From contig CAKZMU010000052.1 in NCBI GenBank assembly GCA_937129145.1, forward strand, positions 1 to 61,315: 61,315 nt of DNA, in the 5' to 3' direction. The position numbers and the translations under genes are program-made. A model generated the notes under the pieces. That model was not told where the DNA came from and made no database searches. It worked only from the letters and a program-made list of their open reading frames with translations. This stretch comes from an uncultured Lacinutrix sp. Its GTDB lineage: Bacteria > Bacteroidota > Bacteroidia > Flavobacteriales > Flavobacteriaceae. This document shows, in pieces, positions 45,446 through 54,536 of the stretch. Numbering within the stretch: the first letter of the stretch is position 1; every line of letters begins with the position of its first letter.

Positions 45446-46705
45446 ATGAAGGATTTATTTGAAAAGATATACAAGGACAAGGGACCATTGGGGAAATGGG
45501 CTTCACAAGCAGAGGGTTATTTTGTATTCCCAAAACTTGAAGGAGAGATTAGTAACCGAATGAAATTCCAAGGAAAAGAAGTTATCACTTGGAGTATTAA
45601 TGATTATTTAGGATTGGCAAACCATCCTGAAGTTCGTAAGGTTGATGCTGAAGCTGCTGCTGAATATGGTTCGGCGTATCCAATGGGAGCAAGAATGATG
45701 TCTGGTCATACTGAATGGCATGAAAAACTACAGAATGAGTTAGCAGCTTTTGTAAAAAAAGAAGCAGCTTATTTATTGAACTTTGGTTACCAAGGTATGG
45801 TATCTACTATTGATGCACTTGTAGCAAAAGACGATATTATAGTATATGACGTTGACTCACATGCATGTATTATTGATGGTGTGCGTTTACACATGGGAAA
45901 ACGTTTTACTTACAAACATAACGATGTTGAAAGCTTAGAGAAAAACCTTGAAAGAGCTACTAAAATGGCTGAACAAACAGGCGGCGGAATTTTAGTGATT
46001 TCTGAAGGTGTGTTTGGAATGCGTGGTGAACAAGGTAAATTAAAAGAAATAGTTGAACTTAAAAAGAAGTTTAATTTTAGATTATTTGTTGATGATGCTC
46101 ATGGTTTTGGAACGTTGGGAAAAACTGGTGCTGGAGCAGGTGAGGAGCAAGGTGTACAAGATGATATAGATGTATATTTTGCAACCTTTGCTAAGTCTAT
46201 GGCAAGTACAGGTGCTTTTATTGCTGCCGATAAAGAAATAATAGATTACTTAAAATATAACTTACGTTCGCAAATGTTCGCGAAATCGTTGCAAATGCAA
46301 CTTGTAAAAGGCGCATTGAAGCGTTTAGATATGTTGCGCACCATGCCAGAATTAAAAGAAAATCTTTGGACGATTGTAAACGCTTTACAATCGGGACTTA
46401 AAGAACGTGGTTTTGATATTGGAACGACTAAAAGTTGCGTGACTCCTGTGTACTTAAAAGGAAGTATTCCGGAGGCAATGGCTTTAGTTAGAGACTTAAG
46501 AGAAAACTACGGAATTTTCTGTTCTATAGTGGTTTACCCTGTAGTACCTAAAGGAATAATTCTATTGAGAATGATTCCAACAGCTACACATACTCTTGAA
46601 GATGTTGAAGAAACTTTAAACGCTTTTTCAGCAATTAGGTCAAGACTTGAAAACGGAACTTATAAACGTTTATCTGCTGCAGTAGCTGCGGCAATGGGTG
46701 AGTAA
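45446..46705 (+). CDS. Alpha-oxoamine synthase: serine palmitoyltransferase-like / cysteate fatty acyltransferase
   Basis: A fold-type I PLP enzyme of 419 residues that condenses an amino acid with a fatty acyl thioester. Marks are the N-terminal TWSINDYLGLANHPEV, GSAYPMGARMMSGHTEWHEKL, VYDVDSHACIIDGVR, VDDAHGFGTLG (Asp for the PLP ring) and the PLP Lys in ATFAKSMASTGAF. In gliding Bacteroidota this enzyme type makes the backbone of sphingolipids (from serine) or of sulfonolipids (from cysteate). The upstream cysteine-synthase-like gene and downstream acyltransferase-like gene favour a long-chain-base lipid pathway over KBL or BioF. Amino-acid choice cannot be read by eye. Confidence 0.85.
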   Translation: MKDLFEKIYKDKGPLGKWASQAEGYFVFPKLEGEISNRMKFQGKEVITWSINDYLGLANHPEVRKVDAEAAAEYGSAYPMGARMMSGHTEWHEKLQNELAAFVKKEAAYLLNFGYQGMVSTIDALVAKDDIIVYDVDSHACIIDGVRLHMGKRFTYKHNDVESLEKNLERATKMAEQTGGGILVISEGVFGMRGEQGKLKEIVELKKKFNFRLFVDDAHGFGTLGKTGAGAGEEQGVQDDIDVYFATFAKSMASTGAFIAADKEIIDYLKYNLRSQMFAKSLQMQLVKGALKRLDMLRTMPELKENLWTIVNALQSGLKERGFDIGTTKSCVTPVYLKGSIPEAMALVRDLRENYGIFCSIVVYPVVPKGIILLRMIPTATHTLEDVEETLNAFSAIRSRLENGTYKRLSAAVAAAMGE

Positions 46706-46732
46706 TTATACGAGTAAATATGATAAAAAAAG

Positions 46733-46754
46733 AGCTGCATTTTGCAGCTTTTTT
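46733..46754. terminator. Bidirectional terminator between convergent lipid genes
   Basis: AGCTGCA (46733-46739) pairs with TGCAGCT (46743-46749) around a 3-base loop, with A run before and T run after, reaching the stop codon of the minus-strand gene. Confidence 0.82.
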
Positions 46755-47875
46755 TATGCAATATCTTTTACGTAGGTACAACGTCTTTTAAATACTTTAG
46801 GATTGAAGTTTTTCCAAAGTTTTTGTATTGCAGTATTATCGTCTAATTCTGGACCTCTTATGCACATAGTAATACCTTTTTCAGTAAATGTTTTATGAAA
46901 CTCTTCAAAAATAATGGCAGTAACACCTTTATTTTGATATTCAGGAAGTACTCCAATGAGGTAAAAGGTTACAGTTTTGCTATGCTTTTTTGCACGCAAT
47001 AAGTGCTTAAATCCAAAAGGCCATAACTTTCCATTCATTTTCTGTAAAGCTTCAGCGTATGAAGGCGTTACAATTCCAAAGCCAATAAGATTACCATCCT
47101 TATCTAGGACAAATTTTACATATTCTGGATTTAAAAATCCAATAAATTTCTTTTTAAAATAATCACGCTGTTTAGGTGTTATTTCAACAAAAGTTGATAG
47201 TGAAGCATAGGACTTTGAAAATACGTCGAACATTTCATCGGCATAAACCAAAATGTCTTTATTGCTAGAAAAATTTAAAGCTTTTAATTGGTATCGTTTT
47301 TTTACTAGCTCTTGAACTCTAGAAAAATACTCACGTTTAATATCGCTAAAAGCCATTTTATTTTCAGAATAGCCTTTTCCAAATGTCATTCCGTAAGCTT
47401 CAAGATGTGTGACGTAATATGGATGATTTCCCCAAGTAATCATGCTTCCAATATGGTCAAAACCTTCGTAAACCACACCAACTTTGTCTAAATTGGAGAA
47501 TCCTATAGGACCTTCCACAAACTCTAAATTGTGGGCTTTACCAATCTCTGCTACTTTATCCAATAAAGCATTTGTAACATCTTGGTCATCAATAACATCA
47601 AACCAACCAAAGCGCATTTTTTTTATGTTCTGCTCTTTTACTTCAATCCAGTTAATCAATGCCGCGACACGACCGACAATTTTTCCGTTTTTGTAAGCTA
47701 GAAAAAATCGTCCATCAGCATCTTGAAACACAGGGTTGATTTTTTTATCGAAAGTTCTTAGTTCTTCACTAATAATAGGAGGTACCCAAGACTTTGAGTT
47801 TTTATAAAGTGAGAACGGAAATTTTACAAATTTCTTTAAATCTTTTTTAGAAAGCGCTTCTTTTATTTCAATCAT
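46754..47875 (-). CDS. GNAT-like acyltransferase beside the oxoamine synthase (possible N-acyltransferase)
   Basis: A soluble 373-residue protein with two GNAT-like halves: an N-terminal one (FFLAYKNGKIVGRVAALIN) and a C-terminal one (FYLIGVLPEYQNKGVTAIIFEEFHKTF) holding the acetyl-CoA-type V-P-E-Y-Q-N-K-G loop. Bacterial ceramide synthase, which N-acylates the long-chain base in sphingolipid-making bacteria, belongs to a GNAT-like family. Its place convergent to the oxoamine-synthase gene makes an N-acyltransferase for capnine or sphinganine a reasonable guess. General N-acetyltransferase is the alternative. Confidence 0.78.
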   Translation of the reverse strand: MIEIKEALSKKDLKKFVKFPFSLYKNSKSWVPPIISEELRTFDKKINPVFQDADGRFFLAYKNGKIVGRVAALINWIEVKEQNIKKMRFGWFDVIDDQDVTNALLDKVAEIGKAHNLEFVEGPIGFSNLDKVGVVYEGFDHIGSMITWGNHPYYVTHLEAYGMTFGKGYSENKMAFSDIKREYFSRVQELVKKRYQLKALNFSSNKDILVYADEMFDVFSKSYASLSTFVEITPKQRDYFKKKFIGFLNPEYVKFVLDKDGNLIGFGIVTPSYAEALQKMNGKLWPFGFKHLLRAKKHSKTVTFYLIGVLPEYQNKGVTAIIFEEFHKTFTEKGITMCIRGPELDDNTAIQKLWKNFNPKVFKRRCTYVKDIA

Positions 47876-47887
47876 AAAATTGTATTC

Positions 47888-48772
47888 CTATTGCTCTTTA
47901 TCGCTATGGAAATCCAAACGATAAGAAGCTCCAAAATTCACACTAAATACTGAAGGTGTGTCTTTAGTATTAAATGTAACTGCGGTATCTAACTGAAAAT
48001 CTTTCCCCAATAAATACGCACCTCCAAATCTAAACAAATTATCGGCATAAAAATCACTTTTTATACCTTGAGTTTCTCCAAAAATAACCCATTTTGGGTT
48101 AAATGAGTGTGTTAGCGTTAAAATGTACTGAAAATCAGATTGTTCGGTGCCTATGCGTTCTTTTATAAAATTCATTACAAATACCCAGCCACCAGCAAAA
48201 TTATTCTGTGTGGCAATCATTACTCTAGGGCTAAAACCTTCAATTTCTGGTGCTGTGTAAGGGTTGTCTTTCATATCATAATGCATTCCAGCACCAATAG
48301 CAATTGCAGGAATAAGCGATTTCCACTTAAAACGTCTATTTGCATGGTAACTGTAAAGGTTCGGTTTGTCTTCTTCAGAATTTCTATTAGGGTCAAAAAA
48401 CATGTATTTAGCGCCAATAACTAAGCTTTTAAAATTGGCTCTATCTTGTTCAGAGCTCAATGATGTAAAGTATGTTTGCGTATCGTTTTGATACGTGCCT
48501 TCTAAGTTCAGTTCCAATTCTTCAAACAGTAATCCGTAGCGTACAGCAAAATCGGCACCAAATCCAGATACTTCGTAGCGAGTGGCTGGTGTTCGTTCTT
48601 CTTTAATCATGTAAGGTCCAATTTCAAATTGTGCCACATTAGTGCCAACTGAGAAGGCACTTCGTGAGACGCCAGGGCGATTGGAGTTAATAACTTCGGT
48701 GTATTGCCCAAACGAGTGTATTGAAAAACTTAGGCAAAGGAGCAAGAATAAATAGGTTTTTGTAGATGTCAT
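47888..48772 (-). CDS. Outer-membrane transporter-like beta-barrel protein
   Basis: A 294-residue protein with signal peptide (MTSTKTYLFLLLCLSFSIHSFGQ). The remainder alternates amphipathic strands (RYEVSGFGADFAVRYGLLFEELELNLEGTY region, FSVNFGASYRLDFH at the end) and resembles the putative outer-membrane transporters annotated as phenol MetA-pathway type. No aromatic-degradation genes lie nearby. An in-frame ATG at 48793 falls inside the promoter box at 48791-48798, so the start is 48772. It sits 12 bases after the GNAT-like gene on the same strand, so it comes first in a possible two-gene transcript. Confidence 0.75.
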   Translation of the reverse strand: MTSTKTYLFLLLCLSFSIHSFGQYTEVINSNRPGVSRSAFSVGTNVAQFEIGPYMIKEERTPATRYEVSGFGADFAVRYGLLFEELELNLEGTYQNDTQTYFTSLSSEQDRANFKSLVIGAKYMFFDPNRNSEEDKPNLYSYHANRRFKWKSLIPAIAIGAGMHYDMKDNPYTAPEIEGFSPRVMIATQNNFAGGWVFVMNFIKERIGTEQSDFQYILTLTHSFNPKWVIFGETQGIKSDFYADNLFRFGGAYLLGKDFQLDTAVTFNTKDTPSVFSVNFGASYRLDFHSDKEQ

Positions 48773-48790
48773 AATCGATTTGTTATTTAT

Positions 48791-48798
48791 CAAATATA
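48791..48798 (-). promoter_or_regulatory. Putative -7 box of the outer-membrane transporter-like gene
   Basis: TATATTTG on the minus strand, exact TAnnTTTG, 18 bases before the ATG at 48772. It excludes the longer start. Confidence 0.55.
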
Positions 48799-48852
48799 TA
48801 GATTTTATTATTTTTTTATGAACTTAAAACGGATTTTAAATTGGAAGAATTG

Positions 48853-48860
48853 TATTTTTG
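48853..48860 (+). promoter_or_regulatory. Putative -7 box of the DUF4834 gene
   Basis: TATTTTTG, exact TAnnTTTG, 15 bases before the ATG at 48876. Confidence 0.5.
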
Positions 48861-48875
48861 AATAAAATTTAATTC

Positions 48876-49157
48876 ATGTTGCAGTACGCTTCACTTACTG
48901 GGTTTTTAAGAACCATTTTAATAATTCTGCTAATTTGGTACGGAATTAAAATATTGTCTAGGATATTTGCGCCAATTTTAATGCGCTATGTTGCTAAGAA
49001 AGCGGAACAGAAATTTGGTGGACAATTTAACCAACATCAGCAACCTCAACCTAAAAAAAAGAAAGAGGGAGAGATTTCTATTGATAAAATGCCAAAAGAT
49101 TCTAAATCTTCAAATAAAAAGGTTGGCGAATACGTAGATTACGAAGAAATTGATTAA
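48876..49157 (+). CDS. DUF4834-family small membrane protein
   Basis: A 93-residue protein. One hydrophobic segment (about 10-38: TILIILLIWYGIKILSRIF) is followed by a basic, Gln/Lys-rich stretch and the conserved ending KVGEYVDYEEID. That architecture is typical of the DUF4834 family of Bacteroidota, of unknown function. It is 31 bases upstream of the yfhO gene on the same strand, an arrangement I associate with Flavobacteria. Confidence 0.85.
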   Translation: MLQYASLTGFLRTILIILLIWYGIKILSRIFAPILMRYVAKKAEQKFGGQFNQHQQPQPKKKKEGEISIDKMPKDSKSSNKKVGEYVDYEEID

Positions 49158-49188
49158 TTTTCTACAAATATTTTTACTGAATTAATTC

Positions 49189-51627
49189 ATGAATTTTTCT
49201 CTTAAAAAAATCATACCACATTTACTAGTTTTATTAGCGTTTGTGGTAGCTTCCTTAATATATTTTAGTCCAGTTCTTCAGGGTAAACAAATATTTCAAA
49301 GCGACATCATGTTGTATAACGGAATGGCGAAACAGCAAAACGAATTTCGTACAAACACAGGCGAGGAAACCTATTGGACCAATAGTGCCTTTGGTGGTAT
49401 GCCTACGTATTTACTAGGCGCTAAATATCCTCACAACTATATTAAGAAACTGGATTTAACGCTGCGTTTTTTACCGCGACCAGCCGATTATCTATTCTTG
49501 TATTTTTTAGGGTTTTACGTGTTATTGTTGGTTTTAAAGGTCGATTTTAAACTCGCTGCTTTAGGTGCGTTAGCCTTTGGTTTTTCTACCTATTTTATTA
49601 TTCTGTTAGGTGTTGGACATAATAGCAAAGCACATGCCATTGCCTATATGCCATTGGTACTATCTGGTATTTTGCTCACGTTTCAGCGGAAGTATATTTT
49701 AGGTTTTTTATTAACGGTTATTGCCATGGCATTAGAGATTGTGGCAAACCATTTTCAAATGACCTATTATTTGCTATTGCTAGTGATAGTGTTGGGAATA
49801 GTGTATTTAATTGATGCTTATAAGAAACAAGAGTTACCACACTTTTTTAAATCTGTAGGTGTTTTAATGGTTGCAGTAATTTTATCTATTGGATTAAATG
49901 CGACCAGTATTTTGGCAACTCAAGAATATGTAGGCGAAAGCTACCGTGGAAAAAGCGAATTAACCATAAATCCTGATGGTTCACCAAAAGAAGTGACCAA
50001 CGGATTAGATAAAGAGTATATCACAGAATACAGTTATGGCATTTGGGAAAGTTTCAACTTATTTATTCCTCGATTTATGGGAGGAGGCACTTATGAAGAT
50101 GTAGGTAGAGACTCCAATGTGTACGATGCTTTTATCAGTTTGGGTGCTACACCAGTTCAAGCTTTAAATGAGGTCAGGCAAACTCCAACATATTGGGGAG
50201 ACCAACCCATTGTAGAAGCACCAGCGTATGTAGGCGCGGTCATTATATTTTTATTTGTACTAGGGCTCTTTTTGGTAAAAGGACGCTTAAAATGGTGGCT
50301 TGTAGGTGGCGTAATCATGTCTTGGTTGTTATCCTTAGGGAAGAATTTTGGTATACTAACCGATTTCTTTATCGACTATATGCCACTCTATAACAAGTTT
50401 AGAGCAGTAAGCTCGATTCAAGTTATTTTGGAATTATGTATTCCTGTGCTTGGTGTATTTGCACTTGTTAGGCTCTTTAATGATTTTGAAAAAAAGGAAG
50501 TAAAACTGAAAGCTCTAAAATACGCTACAGCAATTACAGCTGGAATTGCACTTATATTTTTATTATTTAAGGGTAGTTTGTTTGATTTCTCAGGAATGAG
50601 AGATGGACAATTTCTACAAGCTTATGGTCAATCATTTATCGACGCTTTAAAAGACGATAGAAAAGCCATATTTAATGCTGATACCATACGCTCGTTAATC
50701 TTAGTATTGTTGTCTGCAGGTGTGATTTGGCTGTTTTTAAAAGAAAAACTATCAGAGAAATTGGTTGTTATTGCTTTTGCTGCCTTGATTGTGTTTGATT
50801 TGGTTGGTGTTGACAGACGCTATGTGAATAACGATGATTTTGTATCTGCTATCCAAATACAAAAACCATATCAAGCCAATGCTGCTGACCAAGAAATTTT
50901 AAAGGATAATTCGCATTACAGAGTGTATGATTTGACTACTGGAAACACCAAGCCGTCTTATTTTCATAATTCGTTAAATGGTTATACTGCTGCTAGAATG
51001 AAGCGTTATAATGAGCTCTTCGATTTTTACATTGTAAGAAATCATCTGGAAGTGTTGAATATGCTGAACACCAAGTACATTATTGCACCTGCTGAAGATG
51101 GTCAACCACAAGTATTTGAAAACACAGATGCTAATGGTAATGCATGGTTTATTGAGTCTTTTAAATCTGTTGAAACTGCTAATGAAGAAATTCTGGCGTT
51201 AGATAGTCTAAACACTAAAAAGGTTGCTGTTTTAAACAAAACCCAGTTTGATATAGCGTCAAATACAACTTATCAAGTAGATTCTCTAGCCAACATAAAC
51301 TTAGTAGATTACAAGCCAAACTATTTAAAATACGAGACAAACAATACTAATGATGGTTTTGCGGTCTTTTCTGAAAATTACTACCAACAAGGTTGGCAAG
51401 CTTATGTTAATGGAGAAGAAGTAGAGCACATTCGCGTAAATTATGTATTACGTGGTATGGAAATTCCGTCAGGAACACACACCATTGAGTTTAAGTTTGA
51501 ATCGCAAGTAGTGAAAACAGGAAGTTCTATTGCTTTAGGAACTAGTGTATTTGTTGTGCTACTATTGTTAGGAGGATTATTCTATCAGTTTAAAAAAGAA
51601 AATGTAAACACCACCACAAGTGCGTAA
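49189..51627 (+). CDS. YfhO-family membrane protein
   Basis: An 812-residue integral membrane protein with about 12-14 hydrophobic segments, the last near the C-terminus (SIALGTSVFVVLLLLGGLFY). The N-terminal FSPVLQGKQIFQSDIMLYNG region and the extracytoplasmic C-terminal domain (VFSENYYQQGWQAYVNGEE, GTHTIEFKFE) are YfhO hallmarks. Related GT-C proteins transfer lipid-linked sugars outside the membrane. It overlaps the following glycosyltransferase gene by 8 bases, which ties it to glycan assembly. Confidence 0.88.
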   Translation: MNFSLKKIIPHLLVLLAFVVASLIYFSPVLQGKQIFQSDIMLYNGMAKQQNEFRTNTGEETYWTNSAFGGMPTYLLGAKYPHNYIKKLDLTLRFLPRPADYLFLYFLGFYVLLLVLKVDFKLAALGALAFGFSTYFIILLGVGHNSKAHAIAYMPLVLSGILLTFQRKYILGFLLTVIAMALEIVANHFQMTYYLLLLVIVLGIVYLIDAYKKQELPHFFKSVGVLMVAVILSIGLNATSILATQEYVGESYRGKSELTINPDGSPKEVTNGLDKEYITEYSYGIWESFNLFIPRFMGGGTYEDVGRDSNVYDAFISLGATPVQALNEVRQTPTYWGDQPIVEAPAYVGAVIIFLFVLGLFLVKGRLKWWLVGGVIMSWLLSLGKNFGILTDFFIDYMPLYNKFRAVSSIQVILELCIPVLGVFALVRLFNDFEKKEVKLKALKYATAITAGIALIFLLFKGSLFDFSGMRDGQFLQAYGQSFIDALKDDRKAIFNADTIRSLILVLLSAGVIWLFLKEKLSEKLVVIAFAALIVFDLVGVDRRYVNNDDFVSAIQIQKPYQANAADQEILKDNSHYRVYDLTTGNTKPSYFHNSLNGYTAARMKRYNELFDFYIVRNHLEVLNMLNTKYIIAPAEDGQPQVFENTDANGNAWFIESFKSVETANEEILALDSLNTKKVAVLNKTQFDIASNTTYQVDSLANINLVDYKPNYLKYETNNTNDGFAVFSENYYQQGWQAYVNGEEVEHIRVNYVLRGMEIPSGTHTIEFKFESQVVKTGSSIALGTSVFVVLLLLGGLFYQFKKENVNTTTSA

Positions 51628-52900
51628 AAAAGTACTTATCATAGCCTATTATTGGCCACCAGCTGGTGGTCCTGGTGTACAACGTTGGTTGAAATTTATA
51701 AAGTATTTACCTGAATTCAATATTGAACCCATAGTTTATATTCCTAAAAACCCAAATTACCCAATTGTTGATGATACTTTAGTTGACGAGATTCCAGAAA
51801 ACTTGACTATTATAAGACAACCCATTGTAGAGCCTTATAAATTAGCGAGTAGAATTTCAAAAGGACAATCGCAAACCATAAGTAAAGGCATTATTCCAGA
51901 TAAAAAAAAGCAATCCGTAATGCAGCGACTCATGTTGTTTGTAAGAGGTAATTTTTTTATTCCAGATGCACGAAAAAAATGGATAAAACCTTCGGTTAAT
52001 TATTTGTCAACCTATATTAGAGATTATGATATAGACACCATTATTACTACTGGTCCACCGCATAGTTTGCACCTTATAGGCGAGCAGCTTAAAAGTAGAT
52101 GTAATATTAAATGGATTGCCGATTTTAGAGACCCTTGGACAACTATTGGCTATCATAAAAAGTTGAAGCTTTTGCCAATGGCAAAAAAGAAGCATAAGTT
52201 TTTAGAATCTAAAGTGCTGAATGCAGCTGATACAATTGTGGTTACAAGCAATAACACGAAGCAAAACTTTTTATCGTTAACCGAAAAACCTATTGAGGTC
52301 ATTACTAATGGTTATGATTATGAATCTGTTGGAAAAGTTGATTTAGACACAAAATTTTCATTAGCTCATATTGGGTCGTTGTTGTCTGATAGAAATCCAG
52401 AAGTACTTTGGAAAATTTTAGAAGAACTTGTGACGACTAATAAAATTTTTGCATCAATGTTGCAGCTTAATTTTGTTGGCTCTGTAAGTAAGGAAGTGTT
52501 GCGAAGTATAGAGGAGCACAACCTTTCACAGTACGTGAATCTAATAGGTTATGTGCCGCACACTGAAGCGATAAAACATCAAAAAAAATCACAGGTTTTA
52601 TTACTTATTGAAATTGATTCCGAAGAAACAAAATGCATCATTCCTGGAAAATTATTTGAATATATGGTATCCAGCAGACCTATTTTAGCAATTGGTCCAA
52701 AAGGCTCAGATGTTTACGATATATTAAGGGCTACAAATACTGGAAACTACTTTTTATATAGTGACCAAGATGTAATTAAAGAAGCAGTTTTAGATATGTT
52801 TCAAGCGTTTAGGTCTGGTGAGTTAAAAAGCAATGCCATTGGGCTGCAACAGTACAGCAGAAAATCGTTAACAAAAAAGTTAGCGGAGCTCATAAATTAA
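51620..52900 (+). CDS. Glycosyltransferase family 4 protein
   Basis: A 426-residue GT-B enzyme. The N-terminal VLIIAYYWPPAGGPGVQRWLKF is the acceptor-side opening common in GT4 proteins. The C-terminal half has IGSLLSDRNPEVLWKIL, LIGYVPHTEAIKHQKKSQVLLLIE and the nucleotide-sugar site CIIPGKLFEYMVSSRPILAIGPKGSD (E of KLFEY). It is cytoplasmic and would add a sugar to a surface-polysaccharide intermediate. Position between yfhO and a flippase supports this. The sugar is unknown. Confidence 0.9.
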   Translation: MRKKVLIIAYYWPPAGGPGVQRWLKFIKYLPEFNIEPIVYIPKNPNYPIVDDTLVDEIPENLTIIRQPIVEPYKLASRISKGQSQTISKGIIPDKKKQSVMQRLMLFVRGNFFIPDARKKWIKPSVNYLSTYIRDYDIDTIITTGPPHSLHLIGEQLKSRCNIKWIADFRDPWTTIGYHKKLKLLPMAKKKHKFLESKVLNAADTIVVTSNNTKQNFLSLTEKPIEVITNGYDYESVGKVDLDTKFSLAHIGSLLSDRNPEVLWKILEELVTTNKIFASMLQLNFVGSVSKEVLRSIEEHNLSQYVNLIGYVPHTEAIKHQKKSQVLLLIEIDSEETKCIIPGKLFEYMVSSRPILAIGPKGSDVYDILRATNTGNYFLYSDQDVIKEAVLDMFQAFRSGELKSNAIGLQQYSRKSLTKKLAELIN

Positions 52901-52910
52901 AACTTGGTTA

Positions 52911-54365
52911 ATGGGAATAGTTCAAAATCAATCGTTTAAAAACACTATCACAACCTATATTGGTTTTGGTATTGGAGCGATTAATACGTTGTTCCTTTAT
53001 ACCGAGTTTATGTCTGAACAGTATTACGGACTCATTACTTACATTTTGTCCACAGCATACGTAATGATGCCTTTATTGGCGTTTGGCGCTCATAATACCT
53101 TGGTTAAATTCTATTCATCGTATAAATCTAGAAACAATGTCAATAGCTTTTTGACTTGGATGTTGTTTTTGCCTTTTTTGATGATAATTCCCTTAGGATT
53201 AATAGGTTATGTTGCTTTTGAAGTGATTAGTAATTTTCTGTCAGAAACCAATCCTATAATAAAAGATTATGTATGGCTTGTTTTTGTGGCTGCGATTGCA
53301 TTTTCATATTTCGAGGTATTCTATTCTTGGACCAAAGTTCACATGAATAGTGTGTTTGGAAATTTTATGAAAGAAGTCTTCCATAGAGCAGGAGTGATGG
53401 TGCTTTTATTCTGTTTGTACTTTGAGGTCATTACAATTGAAACTTTTGTCTATGCTGTGGTTGGTGTATATGTGTTACGAATGTTAATTATGAAACTCTA
53501 TGCGTATTATGTAAGGCGACCAATACTTAGGTTTGGAAAACTGCCAAATATAACATCAGTTTTAAAGTATTCAGCGTTGATTATCATAGCAGGTTCGGTA
53601 GCCAATATTATTTTGGAAATTGATAAATTTATGATTGGGCAATATATTGAAATTGAAAAAGTCGCCTACTATGGTGTGGCTATTTACATTGCTACAGTCA
53701 TAGGTGTTCCTGCACGCTCAATGCATCAAATAACCAATCCTTTGACCGCAAAATTGCTTAACGAGGGAGAAAAAAATCAACTTGAAGTATTATATAAGAA
53801 AAGCTCACTTAACTTGTTTATAATTAGCGGTTTAATATTTTTACTGATTATATTAAATATCAATCAGCTCTATGAATTGATTCCAGATAAATATACTGGC
53901 GGATTAATAGTCGTACTTCTAATAAGTGTTGCCAAATTATCCGATAATATTATAGGAAATAACAATGCTATTTTATTCAATAGTGATTATTACAGGGTGG
54001 TGTTGGCATTGGGTGTTTTACTGGCAATTACGACAGTAGTTTTTAATGCTATGCTGATTCCAAAATATGGCATTAATGGAGCAGCTATTGCTACCTTTAT
54101 GGCTGTAATTATTTATAATTTTGCTAAGGTCACTTTTGTGTATTATAAGTTTAAAATGTCCCCTTTTTGTGCTAATACATTTAAAACGTTATTACTTATT
54201 ATTGTTCTTGCAGGCGTGTTCTATTTCTGGGAATTTCCGTTTCATCCAATTATTAACATAGGTCTAAAATCTCTGCTTATTGGCGCTTGCTATGGGTTAG
54301 TGGTTTATAGAAAGAACCTATCTGATGATATTTCTGCAATTTTGAATAAATTTCTAAAAAGGTAA
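52911..54365 (+). CDS. Polysaccharide flippase (Wzx/MOP-family) membrane protein
   Basis: A 484-residue protein with about 14 transmembrane helices, typical of MOP-superfamily lipid-linked oligosaccharide flippases. Marks are the N-terminal GIGAINTLFLYTEFMSEQYYGLI, then ILEIDKFMIGQYIEIEKVAYYGVA in the middle (a conserved Wzx segment) and paired helices near the end. It would move undecaprenyl-linked glycan units across the inner membrane. It is 10 bases after the GT4 gene, completing a yfhO-GT4-flippase group. Confidence 0.88.
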   Translation: MGIVQNQSFKNTITTYIGFGIGAINTLFLYTEFMSEQYYGLITYILSTAYVMMPLLAFGAHNTLVKFYSSYKSRNNVNSFLTWMLFLPFLMIIPLGLIGYVAFEVISNFLSETNPIIKDYVWLVFVAAIAFSYFEVFYSWTKVHMNSVFGNFMKEVFHRAGVMVLLFCLYFEVITIETFVYAVVGVYVLRMLIMKLYAYYVRRPILRFGKLPNITSVLKYSALIIIAGSVANIILEIDKFMIGQYIEIEKVAYYGVAIYIATVIGVPARSMHQITNPLTAKLLNEGEKNQLEVLYKKSSLNLFIISGLIFLLIILNINQLYELIPDKYTGGLIVVLLISVAKLSDNIIGNNNAILFNSDYYRVVLALGVLLAITTVVFNAMLIPKYGINGAAIATFMAVIIYNFAKVTFVYYKFKMSPFCANTFKTLLLIIVLAGVFYFWEFPFHPIINIGLKSLLIGACYGLVVYRKNLSDDISAILNKFLKR

Positions 54366-54371
54366 AACTTT

Positions 54372-54447
54372 CGTCATTACGAACTTAGTGAAGTAATCTG
54401 TTGATTAGTAACTGTTTTTACAGATTGCTTCGTTCCTCGCAATGACG
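54372..54447. repeat. Inverted repeat of the CGTCATTGCGAGGAACGAAG type
   Basis: The left arm (54372-54401, starting CGTCATTACGAA) pairs imperfectly with the right arm (54420-54447, ending CGCAATGACG). The right arm keeps the widespread GCTTCGTTCCTCGCAATGACG form while the left arm has several mismatches. It lies between the flippase gene and the terminator of the minus-strand gene. Confidence 0.75.
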
Positions 54448-54462
54448 TTTCATAGTTTATAA

Positions 54463-54508
54463 AAGAAAAATCCCGCAAGGTGCTTTGAAGCATTCATCTT
54501 GCAGGATT
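54463..54508 (-). terminator. Terminator of the Arg/Ser-rich protein gene
   Basis: Read on the minus strand, AATCCTGCAAG pairs with CTTGCGGGATT (one wobble), followed by TTTTTCTTTT. Confidence 0.78.
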
Positions 54509-54536
54509 GTCCAACTAACTAACCAAAATTATAATA

